Source of the DNA: Candidatus Latescibacterota bacterium
Lineage (GTDB): Bacteria > Latescibacterota > UBA2968
Direction: 5' to 3'
Assembly: GCA_022821275.1 (NCBI GenBank)
Contig: JAJEDY010000019.1
Coordinates: 1 to 57,939, forward strand
DNA: 57,939 nt
Position numbers and translations under genes: made by a program. Within the stretch, counting starts at the first letter, position 1, and the number at the start of each line of letters is the position of its first letter. Positions 1 through 9,384 of the stretch are shown here, in pieces. The notes below the pieces were generated by a model. The model had not been told where the DNA came from. It saw only the letters and a program-made list of their open reading frames with translations, and did no database searches.

Positions 1-1505
1 TTGTAGTGGAATACCTCTGAGAATAGAGCGTCGCGGCGCAATTTATCCAATTCGGTCTTAAGTTTCAATCCTTGTTGTAGTGGAATACCTCTGAGAATAG
101 ACCTTTCTGCGCTATAAAAATGAGAAATTGGGGTTTCAATCCTTGTTGTAGTGGAATACCTCTGAGAATATTTTTCCCCGCGCTTTTTCATTTGCTCTTT
201 AGGTTGTTTCAATCCTTGTTGTAGTGGAATACCTCTGAGAATTCGCCATCGCGTCGACATTTGGAAATGATTGGCAAATCCGGTTTCAATCCTTGTTGTA
301 GTGGAATACCTCTGAGAATGTGTGCAGCACGACGAAATCATCATTCCCGAATTTGTGTTTCAATCCTTGTTGTAGTGGAATACCTCTGAGAATTCGGGAG
401 GGATTAATTGGGGTATGTATCGGGAGAGGATGTTTCAATCCTTGTTGTAGTGGAATACCTCTGAGAATTATCGAGAGACTTTTCGGGATTAGCCGAACAG
501 GAGCGGTTTCAATCCTTGTTGTAGTGGAATACCTCTGAGAATTGCTGGCGATCGGGTACACCGAGGACGACATCGTGACGTTTCAATCCTTGTTGTAGTG
601 GAATACCTCTGAGAATAAGGGTGGCGTTTTTGAGGCGAGATTTATTCAGATGCCGTTTCAATCCTTGTTGTAGTGGAATACCTCTGAGAATCCCGACAGC
701 ACCGCCTAAGATTTTCCGGCGGTACTTTGGGGTTTCAATCCTTGTTGTAGTGGAATACCTCTGAGAATTGTAAAATTTTGATGCCATTGTTGCATACTGT
801 TCGCCGTTTCAATCCTTGTTGTAGTGGAATACCTCTGAGAATGAATTATCCCGGACGCCGCTCGAATCCCATGATTTGTGTTTCAATCCTTGTTGTAGTG
901 GAATACCTCTGAGAATCATATCGGTTGCCGCGGGGTAGCGTTTGAGCGTATAGTTTCAATCCTTGTTGTAGTGGAATACCTCTGAGAATATGGCGTCCAC
1001 ATTGATCGGGAGAGAGTGGAGGCAATGTTTCAATCCTTGTTGTAGTGGAATACCTCTGAGAATTTCAGACGGCTTTTGCATCTTGATGAGGGCATTCGTG
1101 TTTCAATCCTTGTTGTAGTGGAATACCTCTGAGAATTTCCGCCGTTCTGTTGTCCGCCTCGAAATTGCCGCAGGTTTCAATCCTTGTTGTAGTGGAATAC
1201 CTCTGAGAATAATGTATTTGCGGGCAGTTTTGTTGAACATGATTTTTGGTTTCAATCCTTGTTGTAGTGGAATACCTCTGAGAATCGAGATTGCGGAAAT
1301 TACAGGCGTGAGCGACCGCACCATGTTTCAATCCTTGTTGTAGTGGAATACCTCTGAGAATGACGGCGTCGGCCAATTCGTTGCGCCCTCGCTCGAGTTT
1401 CAATCCTTGTTGTAGTGGAATACCTCTGAGAATGACCGAGAAAACTGTCGTCGCTGCCCTTCAAAAGGGTTTCAATCCTTGTTGTAGTGGAATACCTCTG
1501 AGAAT
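1..1505 (-). CRISPR. Type I-B CRISPR array, 20 spacers, truncated at left edge
   Basis: There are twenty full 37-nt repeats (plus-strand form GTTTCAATCC...CTCTGAGAAT) starting at 62, 133, 206, 283, 357, 432, 506, 580, 655, 732, 806, 880, 953, 1027, 1100, 1174, 1249, 1325, 1397 and 1469. A 24-nt partial repeat lies at 1-24. The 20 spacers are 34-40 nt long, mostly 36-38. All full repeats read identical. On the minus strand each repeat ends in GGATTGAAAC, so Cas6 cleavage would leave the usual ATTGAAAC 5' handle. This sets transcription leftward, with the leader and newest spacers at 1505. Several translated frames cross the array, but they only encode the repeat. Confidence 0.99.
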
Positions 1506-1676
1506 CGCATTTTATGTATATCGTTTGAAACGACAATAGGTTACGCGAATTGACTGATGGACAAAATCTCGGTTTGATACGTCTTTTTCACTTCTAAACA
1601 TAGACATTTTTCTCTCCTTTGCAGAATGGAATTTCCCCAACATATTGATTTTTAATGGATTATGCCATTTTCATTC
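1506..1676 (-). promoter_or_regulatory. CRISPR leader between cas4 and array
   Basis: This non-coding stretch separates the cas4 stop from the first repeat and lies upstream of the array in the predicted transcription direction, so it should hold the array promoter and integration signals. It is AT-rich with T-tracts. Sixteen bases from the first repeat is a near-perfect palindrome at 1521-1533 (TCGTTT-G-AAACGA), which could be a protein-binding site for leader-end integration. I could not pick a convincing -35/-10 pair. Confidence 0.75.
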
Positions 1677-2273
1677 TTATACGCAAATATTTTTGTAGCA
1701 ACAGTCGCTACATTTGGCACGATGAGGTGTCTTTTTGGGCAGTCGCCCGGTTTGGATGATGTCGAGAATTTCAGCCACAATTTCTTGTGCGGTGATTTCT
1801 TCTGCCTCTCCTATCGGGACTTCTGCCAGGCGACTTCCACCGCGGATGTAGGCAATATATCCACGGGACACGGGCTTTTGATAGGCTTCGCGAGCCAGCA
1901 GTCCGTAGAGTATGATTTGGATGCGATGGGTTTTAAAAGCGTGCTCGCGATAGGGTGAATATTTGTAATCCAGAGGCGCGAGACTGCCATCTTCCAAAGT
2001 CAAGACTTCATCTACAACCCCGCGCACGCCGAGACTGGGCGATGCCAGGTACACATTGAGGTCGCGGTCAACAACGCCGATTTTCTTGCGTAGATAAAAT
2101 CGATTCTCTTGTTCGCGGCGTTTGTGGACTTCGCGGCCTTTGAGCACTTTGAAACGACGGTCTTCAAACTGCGGGATGTTGAGCACATTCATGTAATAGG
2201 TGAAACGCGGACAATAGATATGCTCAATCACCTCCGACGGTGTGATCATGATGGTTGTTTCGGTATCGCTCAC
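1677..2273 (-). CDS. cas4: CRISPR-associated exonuclease Cas4
   Basis: This 198-aa Cas4 belongs to the RecB-like PD-(D/E)XK family with an Fe-S cluster, which trims prespacers and helps choose the PAM before Cas1-Cas2 integration. The cluster cysteines are C21 (in the YCPR motif) and three near the C-terminus (C188, C191 or C192, C197). The nuclease core has APLDYKYSP, giving the D-x-K part of the active site. It is the last cas gene before the leader and its ATG overlaps the cas2 stop by 4 nt, so it is translationally coupled. Length is normal for the family. Confidence 0.96.
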   Translation of the reverse strand: MSDTETTIMITPSEVIEHIYCPRFTYYMNVLNIPQFEDRRFKVLKGREVHKRREQENRFYLRKKIGVVDRDLNVYLASPSLGVRGVVDEVLTLEDGSLAPLDYKYSPYREHAFKTHRIQIILYGLLAREAYQKPVSRGYIAYIRGGSRLAEVPIGEAEEITAQEIVAEILDIIQTGRLPKKTPHRAKCSDCCYKNICV

Positions 2274-2575
2274 AGGAACATGCTCCTCACATCATCCGTA
2301 ACCATCTTCTGGTCAAATGCCTGGCCTTGTAAGATTACTTTGCGAAAGTCCATCGCGCACATGGGGAAGATGTACACACTGTCGGTTTCCTCATCAATAT
2401 GGTCTTCAATACGCATTGAAAGTTCGTCCAGACGGTTATGTTTCACTGTGCCGAGAAACACGGATTTTTGAACGCGATAGAGTCCGGCTTCTTTACAGGC
2501 TTTGACCACATGCCGACGGCTTTTGTCGTTGGAGATGTCGTAGAGTATCCAGGTGAGCGATTCATCGGATTTCAT
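2270..2575 (-). CDS. cas2: CRISPR-associated endoribonuclease/adaptation protein Cas2
   Basis: This 101-aa Cas2 has a ferredoxin-like fold and forms the central dimer of the Cas1-Cas2 integrase. The N-terminus shows the family strand ILYDISNDKSRR with conserved D13, followed by LYRVQKSVFLG. The start is the ATG at 2575, because longer in-frame starts run back into cas1 and lack Cas2 similarity. It lies 7 nt after cas1 and overlaps cas4, as expected of a single adaptation cassette. Confidence 0.97.
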   Translation of the reverse strand: MKSDESLTWILYDISNDKSRRHVVKACKEAGLYRVQKSVFLGTVKHNRLDELSMRIEDHIDEETDSVYIFPMCAMDFRKVILQGQAFDQKMVTDDVRSMFL

Positions 2576-2582
2576 GGGCTTA

Positions 2583-3596
2583 TTACTCCTGTTGTGTGTC
2601 TTGTGGCAGCAGATCGTTTGCAATGCGGTGTAGATCGAATTGGATGCTGTCTCGCCGCGTGATGTTGCGCCCCCGATAGCGAATGGCTGTGTCGAGATAG
2701 TCGGTAAATGCCTGGATGAGTACGGCTTTGCCATCTTTGTTCAGGGTGAGGCCATTTTTTAATTTGTCGAATTGGTCTTGTTTAATTTTTCGCGCTGAAA
2801 AGAGACTGAGAACGGTTTCATCTGCCCAGATGCGATATTGTTCGATGAGGTCAAAAACGAGAGACGGCTTATTATAGTGATCGGTGTGGATAAAGCCGAT
2901 ATAGGGATCGAGTCCCGAGAGCAAGCAGGCGCGTTCAACGATGCCGTAGAGCATGCCGTAGTTGTAATTGAGCAAGCAGTTGAAAGGGTCTTTGCCCGGG
3001 TTCCGGCTGCGTCCTTCAAAGCGGTGATGGACGGGTAATAGCAGGGATACTGCCGCCCAATAGGTGCGCCCAGCGCGACCTTCAAGACCGAGCAAGCTCT
3101 GGCGCATGGTGTCGATACCGCTTGTCTCCGTATCAGCACATGTATTGCTCGCGAGGTCCTGCGTTTGCTCTTTGAGGGTTTTTAGACTGCCGATGGCCTC
3201 GGTAAGTGGTGCTGAAAGCCGTGTGCGACGGTCGCGCATGCGCGTGAGCAATGCGATCTGATTGTCGAATTTGCGCTCAATCCAACCGAGGGCGAGTTGC
3301 ACGCCGAGATCGGTTTGCGCCGCTACGAGTTGCTGCCGCCGAATGGCTGTTGTAGAACCCGGTCGTCCATGCCACACGCGCCCAAAGGGGTCGCCGTATT
3401 TGTCGAGAAAGAGGATGTCGATATTTTTCTCCACGGCAAGTTGCACCGCATCTGACGAAAACGCCGCACCCGTTGAGATGAGAATAGAGCGCACTTTGCG
3501 AGCGGAAATTTCAGTCGATTGATCCTTCACCTTGACCTGAAACAATTCCCCCCGCCGACTCAAATACGCGCCATAAGTGTTGAGTACGAGTTGCAT
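2583..3596 (-). CDS. cas1: CRISPR-associated integrase Cas1
   Basis: This 337-aa Cas1 is the metal-dependent integrase that inserts new spacers at the leader end. The catalytic triad is visible: E172 in GLEGRAGRTYW, H237 in GFIHTDHYNKPS, and D249 in LVFDLIEQYR. The chosen ATG at 3596 begins MQLVLNTYG, the usual family start; the open frame continues 20 codons further upstream into a degenerate CRISPR-like element. A 125-nt gap separates it from cas3, the largest gap inside the cas3-to-cas4 block. Confidence 0.97.
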   Translation of the reverse strand: MQLVLNTYGAYLSRRGELFQVKVKDQSTEISARKVRSILISTGAAFSSDAVQLAVEKNIDILFLDKYGDPFGRVWHGRPGSTTAIRRQQLVAAQTDLGVQLALGWIERKFDNQIALLTRMRDRRTRLSAPLTEAIGSLKTLKEQTQDLASNTCADTETSGIDTMRQSLLGLEGRAGRTYWAAVSLLLPVHHRFEGRSRNPGKDPFNCLLNYNYGMLYGIVERACLLSGLDPYIGFIHTDHYNKPSLVFDLIEQYRIWADETVLSLFSARKIKQDQFDKLKNGLTLNKDGKAVLIQAFTDYLDTAIRYRGRNITRRDSIQFDLHRIANDLLPQDTQQE

Positions 3597-3601
3597 TTTA
3601 T

Positions 3602-3711
3602 GTTTAGTCCTTGTTCTGTTGGAGTGCCTTTTCAAAGGCCGTCCTGCTCTCCACACGCATGTGGATGAACCGAGTTTCCAGCCTTATTTTTATGGATGTA
3701 ATTCTCGAAAT
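3602..3711 (-). ncRNA. Degenerate mini-CRISPR (CreR/CreA-like) between cas3 and cas1
   Basis: Two degraded copies of the array repeat fill the cas3-cas1 gap in the array's orientation. The upstream copy (3674-3711) keeps GTTTC, CCTT, TGGA and TTCT..AAT, about 24 of 37 positions with a 1-nt insertion. The downstream copy (3602-3637) keeps GTTT, TCCTTGTT, TGGA and CCT, about 25 of 37 with a 1-nt deletion. The 36 nt between them (3638-3673) match the normal spacer length. On the minus strand the predicted handle is CTGGAAAC and the guide begins TCGGTTCATCC. The guide contains a 6-bp hairpin (TCCACA-CGCA-TGTGGA, 3650-3665). This layout matches known Cas-regulating or antitoxin guide RNAs; function here is inferred. 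Confidence 0.6.
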
Positions 3712-3721
3712 ATAAGTGACA

Positions 3722-6031
3722 TCAAAACATTCTCATAGCTTCGTGTTCTGCAAACCGCCCTCCCAAATGATCGTCATATTCCATTTCACAAAATACGATG
3801 TCCCCATTTTCTGGATCTCTGAATTCATTCTCTTTAACATACCACGCGGGCATTTTGAGTTCATACAGACGTCTGTGTCTGGGATTTTCGGTCTCTAAGA
3901 CTTCATTGCGAAAATTGAGAGGAATAACACTTACCTGAATATATTTTTCTAAACGGGTTGTACGCTGTTCATCATCTTTTATACGATCTAATAGGCCACG
4001 AAAACGTCTTTGGTCATAATCAACCAGTTCGATGGAATCCTTAAAATCTTGATGGACATCTATATGCTGGTTTTCGTACACTTCTTCAACAATATCCAAA
4101 AGTTCTTGTTCTGTAATATCATGGCCGTGATATTTCGAGAAAATATCGAAAGAACGTTCCAAAAGTCGTTCTTCGGGTTTTTGTTCTGTACGTGTGTCAT
4201 CAAAATAGATGCGATCTGATCCTTGTCCTGGCTGAAAAATGATCACTTGACCATTTCGCTCTCGTTTGCGGTTGATTCGGCCTGCGCGTTGTGCTAATGC
4301 ATCTGGTGGCGCACACTCCGTAAATAAAATGTCGAAATCGATATCTAAAGCGACTTCAACTACTTGCGTTGCAATAACCAGAGAAGGAATTTCTTCAAAA
4401 ATTTTCTTTTCCTTTTTTTTCCGATCTCTCAAGATAAACTTTGAGTGATAACAAATGGGATCAAAGTCTGCCAACGCTTGTGCAATTTCCTGACAACGTG
4501 CAACTGTATTTACTACAACGAGAACACGTTTGCCTTTTTCAATATGGTCGCTAATTTTTTGAAGATGATTCAACAAATTGTCATCAACAGTTTGATAACG
4601 ACTGCGTGCAGCTTGAAGCAATTCCTGATCGCGGATGATTTCTACTGGTGCAGATTTCTCAAGTAAAGATTGGAACATCTCAACCAGAGAACTGGGAAAT
4701 GTTGCGCTCATAATCATAAACCTTGCTCCAGTCCCTGCAAGTTGCTCAATCGCTTTGCATATCAGGCCCGTAGTATAGGGATCGTAGGAATGCACCTCAT
4801 CCAACACGATTGCAGAATCCTGGGCCGCAAATGTTTTTAACGGCCAACGACCACTATGAAAAAGGGTGGTTAGTAATTGATCCACTGTACCTACTGTAAC
4901 GGGAGGAAAAAAGTGGCGATTGAATAACAAATTTCCGTTTCCGTACAGCTTAGATTCTCGTCCTGTACTCTCTTGATCTCCTTCTTTACGCAAAATGAGA
5001 TCGGCCGTTGAATGCGTCAAGCCAACGTGATGGTTATGAGTCGAGAAGAATTCTCCCATACGGTCATGAAGGCTGTTGGCTGTCACCATAGTGGGAAGCA
5101 AGTATAAAATTTTGCTCACATCCCTTTGCTTGATTTGGTTGAGTGCCCACAAAAGGGCAGCTTCTGTTTTTCCACTTCCCGTAGGTGCGACAGCAATAAT
5201 GTGTCCCTTTGTTTTTCCACAATTTTCCTGAAAGGCTCTAAATCCAGCATAAGATCCTCCGTCCTCTTCAACCTTTTTTTGCAAATATGGTGCGACCAAA
5301 TCAGGTCCAACCAGAACATTTGTCGCATAATCTGGATCATTCGACGACGCACACCAATCAGCCGTCATAAGCAATCCCTTCATCAGAACGAATAACTCGC
5401 GTGCAGATGAATAGTCAGAAACGTATTTATGTAGTTCCTTTGCGAAATTGCATACGGACTGCTTGTGTGCAACTTGAAAGCATTTTTCAAAATCAATTTT
5501 AGGGAGCGGAACGCCATAATCATCAAAGATTTTTTGTGCAACGCGCTTTCCCTCCGCTAAACTGCCCGGTTCCCATTTCAGGCTTTCGGGATTATTTCGC
5601 TCGCGTTCAAAACGACTGAGGTCTGCATCAACTGTTTTATGATGTCCCAAAACGGCCATGGCTTCCAAAGGAATATGCGGATTTTGCTTGAGCAAGACAC
5701 CTGTTTCTTTGTTGAGGCTTAAAATAGCAGACCTTACGAAAGCAACTGATGCATATTCATGCCTAAAATTGGCAACCATAGCGCGATGGCGTTCAGCATT
5801 CGACACAGCACGCATCATGCGTTGAAAGTTGGCGGACAACTTGCCCATATCGTGAAGCGCGACTGTGAGTAGAGACCGGATAAGAAACCGATCTCTATCC
5901 ACTTGATGGCGTTGACAGATGCGTTCAATGAGTGCCGCATGTCTCTCTATTAAATTTTTCCAGGCCAACCAAACCTTCCAGACATGCTGTTCATAAGATT
6001 CATCAGGACGACACTTGGCGAGAAAAATCAT
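3722..6031 (-). CDS. cas3: CRISPR-associated helicase/nuclease Cas3 (HD-DExH fusion)
   Basis: This 769-aa Cas3 unwinds and degrades DNA after Cascade recognition. An N-terminal HD nuclease shows ALHDMGKL (H60-D61), HEYAS and LGHHKT. The helicase follows with Walker A APTGSGKTEAA (about residue 283), the DEVH box (about 408), an SATFP motif, and QRAGRINR in the second RecA-like lobe. The HD domain is fused at the N-terminus, the common arrangement. Its ATG overlaps the cas5 stop by 4 nt (ATGA), so it belongs to the interference operon. No catalytic loss is apparent. Confidence 0.96.
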   Translation of the reverse strand: MIFLAKCRPDESYEQHVWKVWLAWKNLIERHAALIERICQRHQVDRDRFLIRSLLTVALHDMGKLSANFQRMMRAVSNAERHRAMVANFRHEYASVAFVRSAILSLNKETGVLLKQNPHIPLEAMAVLGHHKTVDADLSRFERERNNPESLKWEPGSLAEGKRVAQKIFDDYGVPLPKIDFEKCFQVAHKQSVCNFAKELHKYVSDYSSARELFVLMKGLLMTADWCASSNDPDYATNVLVGPDLVAPYLQKKVEEDGGSYAGFRAFQENCGKTKGHIIAVAPTGSGKTEAALLWALNQIKQRDVSKILYLLPTMVTANSLHDRMGEFFSTHNHHVGLTHSTADLILRKEGDQESTGRESKLYGNGNLLFNRHFFPPVTVGTVDQLLTTLFHSGRWPLKTFAAQDSAIVLDEVHSYDPYTTGLICKAIEQLAGTGARFMIMSATFPSSLVEMFQSLLEKSAPVEIIRDQELLQAARSRYQTVDDNLLNHLQKISDHIEKGKRVLVVVNTVARCQEIAQALADFDPICYHSKFILRDRKKKEKKIFEEIPSLVIATQVVEVALDIDFDILFTECAPPDALAQRAGRINRKRERNGQVIIFQPGQGSDRIYFDDTRTEQKPEERLLERSFDIFSKYHGHDITEQELLDIVEEVYENQHIDVHQDFKDSIELVDYDQRRFRGLLDRIKDDEQRTTRLEKYIQVSVIPLNFRNEVLETENPRHRRLYELKMPAWYVKENEFRDPENGDIVFCEMEYDDHLGGRFAEHEAMRMF

Positions 6032-6726
6032 CTCAATACCACCTTATAGTCATTGATAACAAATCCATCAACCGGCTCTGAAAGCGAGATTTGATTGCCC
6101 ACAAATGTAAAAGGTTCGCGTGTTTGTACGGTCCGTTTATCTTCATCGAAAGAAAACGATACAGGCAGATGCGCCGTTGATGCCGGGCGAATCTTTTGGG
6201 TAATAGGCAAGTCCAAAATAGATTCATTAGGCTGATATTGGAGTTCACCAGGCACCAGACAGTTCTCCAAACTTTCTAAGGGACTGGGATCAGCCTCCAA
6301 AACTTCGATATTTCGAAGGTGAATCAAACTGTCGCTATGCCCGGCGGTAAGTGCATATACCGGATCATGAAACCCATTAGCAATCACATCAGCAGATTCT
6401 TTGGACTGCGTGCCGTAAACAATCAGACATGTCAAATCCACTCGATATTCTCGAATGAGAACATCCGAAATGGTTTCTTTTGATTTCACCTTGCGATATT
6501 TCCACAAATCTCGAAATTCTCCGCGATCCTGTCCCGCAACGCCAATGGCTATGCCATTTTCTTCAATATAGCTTTGGGCAGACTCCATATCCAGACCAAG
6601 AGCAGCACCGAGCAAACCCACACAGGTAGTATATGGTGGCAAGGCCAGAGTCTTATGGAATGTATGGGTTTCCGAAACTCTAAATGACGCGGTTTCAGCA
6701 TACATCTCAAGGGCGACGAGAAACAT
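6028..6726 (-). CDS. cas5: CRISPR-associated protein Cas5 (Cas5t, type I-B)
   Basis: This 232-aa Cas5 subunit of Cascade should cap the crRNA 5' handle. The N-terminus FLVALEMYAETASFRV followed by PPYTTCVGLLGAALG is the RAMP-type Cas5 signature, closest in feel to the Cas5t (Tneap) group. It starts 3 nt after cas7 ends and overlaps cas3, consistent with one polycistronic mRNA. It has no Cas5d-type processing role here because a separate cas6 is present. Confidence 0.93.
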   Translation of the reverse strand: MFLVALEMYAETASFRVSETHTFHKTLALPPYTTCVGLLGAALGLDMESAQSYIEENGIAIGVAGQDRGEFRDLWKYRKVKSKETISDVLIREYRVDLTCLIVYGTQSKESADVIANGFHDPVYALTAGHSDSLIHLRNIEVLEADPSPLESLENCLVPGELQYQPNESILDLPITQKIRPASTAHLPVSFSFDEDKRTVQTREPFTFVGNQISLSEPVDGFVINDYKVVLR

Positions 6727-6729
6727 AGC

Positions 6730-7632
6730 TTATGCTCCATTCTGGCCGTAACAAGACTGAACCCACTCTTTAATTTGCGAAAAAGCATCACCAACAGTTT
6801 TGGTGTCGTCGGGAGTACCTTGAAATAAACCCGTACGGGAACCAAACACTGATTCCAGCACAACATTTTTATGATCTGCCAATGCCTCTTCAAGCGTCGT
6901 CCCGCTCAATGTTCTGCCTTGTACCTGAACGGATTCGAGAAAGATTGGTGCTTTAACAGTCGTAATAGCCGCAGCGACAAATTTTGGACTCAGATCAGCC
7001 AGAAAGCGGCTTTGACGCCCAGAACTCCACAAATTTTGCAACGCATCAAGCAAGGCTTCTACGCGCTCAGATTTCTCCCTATCATCTATATCATCCTCAA
7101 ATCCCTCACCAGAACCAATCCGGTCCAATTCGACCAAAATTGTACCGCGATAAAGTCCACCGTGTATTTCAGTTTCAAAAATATTGGGATTGCCGCCAGC
7201 TTTTACACTCATGTAATTGGTTCCAAAGTCCAGATCACCCTGGTAGGCATCTTGGGCGACCAAAGGTGATACGCGTACAGAGGATGTTCTTTTGCGCGTT
7301 CCAGATTTGTCCGCATCCATGTAACCAAACAAATCGTCGTCCAAATAATCAGTAGGGTTGCACTGGGTCGTAGCAGCACCTTTGGATTCTTTAGCAGCGA
7401 CGCCCTCGGAAAGCGTATGGCCCAGAGTAGCAAGTTGATCGCGCAAAGCACGGCGAATAGCCTGGGATGAGACATAGGGAAATTCTTTCACGCCATTATC
7501 CGTCTCGCGTGTGAGTTTCTTAATACTGGAAATATTGTCTGCTTCTTTATCACTGCCATTCAAACTGGCAAATGATACGGGTGTGAGATAGGTAATTGTA
7601 ATCGCCTTGGCTTTGGAAAAATCGGTGTTCAT
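6730..7632 (-). CDS. cas7: Cascade backbone Cas7 (Cst2/DevR family)
   Basis: This 300-aa backbone subunit polymerises along the crRNA spacer. It shows the Cas7/Cst2/DevR pattern: an ITYLTPVSFASLNG strand near the N-terminus, then the glycine-rich region YVSSQAIRRALRDQL, and later DFGTNYMSVKAGGNPNIFE. A strong Shine-Dalgarno (AAGGAGG) precedes the ATG, matching the high copy number needed for this subunit. It lies between cas8 and cas5 with gaps of 12 and 3 nt. The Cst2-type Cas7 supports the I-B Tneap-like assignment. Confidence 0.94.
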   Translation of the reverse strand: MNTDFSKAKAITITYLTPVSFASLNGSDKEADNISSIKKLTRETDNGVKEFPYVSSQAIRRALRDQLATLGHTLSEGVAAKESKGAATTQCNPTDYLDDDLFGYMDADKSGTRKRTSSVRVSPLVAQDAYQGDLDFGTNYMSVKAGGNPNIFETEIHGGLYRGTILVELDRIGSGEGFEDDIDDREKSERVEALLDALQNLWSSGRQSRFLADLSPKFVAAAITTVKAPIFLESVQVQGRTLSGTTLEEALADHKNVVLESVFGSRTGLFQGTPDDTKTVGDAFSQIKEWVQSCYGQNGA

Positions 7633-7644
7633 AACAACCTCCTT

Positions 7645-9381
7645 TTAATTGGTTTGAGCTGTGGTTTCTCGTTTGGGAGCTGTGCCAGCATTAAAAGCGT
7701 TTAATCCGGCCAAAAGACAAAAACCTTTGAATTCTTCAAAATTTGCATCGGTCAAATGGCCTTCATAAACAGCGGGTGGAATGACAACATTGAATCGAAA
7801 TTGAAGTCGATTCAATTCATTGAGAAAATCTGAAAGTTTCCGACATTTTCTGAGCGAAAAAAGATTGCCCTTTTTACCGCTTTCTTTTGCAACGGCGGCC
7901 CCGATTCGTCTACCTAATGCGACAGCGGCGTCTAATGCTTCTTTCTCCATTTTGTGGTCTCCTTTTAAAAGGGTTTCGTACTGTGTCGTAAATTCAACTA
8001 AGGGAGCGATATATCGGTTTTCAGACCGGTTGACATGAAAAGCAAAGGTTTCGGCTTGTTTGAGTATGGACTGTTTTGTAAGAACAGCATCGAGCATACG
8101 ATTTCGTTTTAGAGATTTGTTGTCATCCTTGACCGCTGTGAAATCCAGCATATTTTGGACAACAGGCTTCCAACCCATTCCTTTTTTTTGTAAATGCCGA
8201 AAGAGTCGAAATAGATATGCCAAATCATCATAAAGCCTGACCTGTGTTGGCATTTGGATTTGTCCTTTTTGCTCAGTAGAGACAATAAAAAACGAAAGAG
8301 GAGCATTTTTTAAGGCAAAATCAAACATTTCCTCTTGGAATGCTTCTTCATCTTCGAAAGGATCCTCCTCATTCAATTCATCGTCGGTCGTAAGTTCTGC
8401 ATAAACGCGATGGAGGAACGCAAACGCCATTTCCGAGGGATGTGTAAAATAACCGCCAAGCTGCTGGTCTATATTGCGATAAAAATTGGGTTCCCATTCT
8501 GTAATTCCAAGCAAACGGTTATACACATCATTCATTTTGTACAAGTTGGGCGCGAAGGGGAAAAACATGTGCATATGATCACCTGTTTGAATATAGAAAC
8601 CGTTGACTGGCACAAATTTTCCGATGAAAGAACAACGCCAACACACTTGAGTTGCTCCTCGCGTCGTAGAAAAAAATGAGAGCACCCCCGACTCGCCTGT
8701 CATAAAAGGGAAAATTGTTTGATTCATTTTTTCCATTTTAGAGGATGTACCACCGCATAAAAAGCAAGGACTTGTTTTGCGTGTGGACTTGCGATTGGGT
8801 TCTTGAACCTGAATGATCACCTTCGGACGCACGCGGTTGGGTTCATCGACCAACATGCCTGCCGGTGGGCCTGGTTTTAGTTCTTTTAGTTTTAAGAACT
8901 CATCTAAGCGATCTTGAAGGTCAGCGTAATCGTCAGGTAATTTTCCTGGCGTTTTATCTGCCCATTTGACCTGCTCACCTGCTGGACGAGGTGCTTTATC
9001 ATAAATAAAGGCAGCTATCCCTCGGGCCTTGCGTTTTGGGAAGGATTCAAAAACCCCTTCTGCATTTAAAAAAAAGTTATGGGATGTCATCTCTTCCCAT
9101 TGTTTTTGTGATGAAAGGTCGTAATAGTGCTTAATCAAACAATCATTATATGCCGTTTCTAACAAACCTTGCACAGCATCCGCATCACCCGATATTACCA
9201 ATTGATCGGCCTCAAGTTTTGTACTGGTTTGAAACTTCGCGTCTAAATGTGTCCTTGGATTATCAACACCTCGTTGTGGTTCCTGGTGAATATCTCCGAT
9301 GATACATCTATAAAGTCCCAAGACACCAGAATCATTCCAGAATTGATTTAACCGTGGAAAGGTTACTGTAATGTCGTTCAT
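7645..9381 (-). CDS. cas8: Cascade large subunit Cas8 (CXXC-CXXC, Cst1-like)
   Basis: This 578-aa large subunit would recognise the PAM and recruit Cas3. The family is very divergent. The supporting motif is a zinc-finger-like pair, CFLCGG at about residue 204 and CWRC at about 245, typical of the CXXC-CXXC Cas8 (Cst1/Cas8a1-like) families found with Cst2-type Cas7 and Cas5t. The N-terminus GLYRCIIGDI fits Cst1-type proteins. It lies 3 nt after cas6 and 12 nt before cas7. The exact Cas8 subfamily needs a profile search. Confidence 0.88.
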   Translation of the reverse strand: MNDITVTFPRLNQFWNDSGVLGLYRCIIGDIHQEPQRGVDNPRTHLDAKFQTSTKLEADQLVISGDADAVQGLLETAYNDCLIKHYYDLSSQKQWEEMTSHNFFLNAEGVFESFPKRKARGIAAFIYDKAPRPAGEQVKWADKTPGKLPDDYADLQDRLDEFLKLKELKPGPPAGMLVDEPNRVRPKVIIQVQEPNRKSTRKTSPCFLCGGTSSKMEKMNQTIFPFMTGESGVLSFFSTTRGATQVCWRCSFIGKFVPVNGFYIQTGDHMHMFFPFAPNLYKMNDVYNRLLGITEWEPNFYRNIDQQLGGYFTHPSEMAFAFLHRVYAELTTDDELNEEDPFEDEEAFQEEMFDFALKNAPLSFFIVSTEQKGQIQMPTQVRLYDDLAYLFRLFRHLQKKGMGWKPVVQNMLDFTAVKDDNKSLKRNRMLDAVLTKQSILKQAETFAFHVNRSENRYIAPLVEFTTQYETLLKGDHKMEKEALDAAVALGRRIGAAVAKESGKKGNLFSLRKCRKLSDFLNELNRLQFRFNVVIPPAVYEGHLTDANFEEFKGFCLLAGLNAFNAGTAPKRETTAQTN

Positions 9382-9384
9382 AGA

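Noticed and set aside
286-1536. Long open frames across the CRISPR array
   Set aside because: They only translate the repeat (ILRGIPLQQGLK and similar) with spacer sequence between; no start or codon signal.
3597-3656. Longer Cas1 start at 3656
   Set aside because: The extra 20 codons run through the degenerate mini-CRISPR and do not fit the Cas1 N-terminus.
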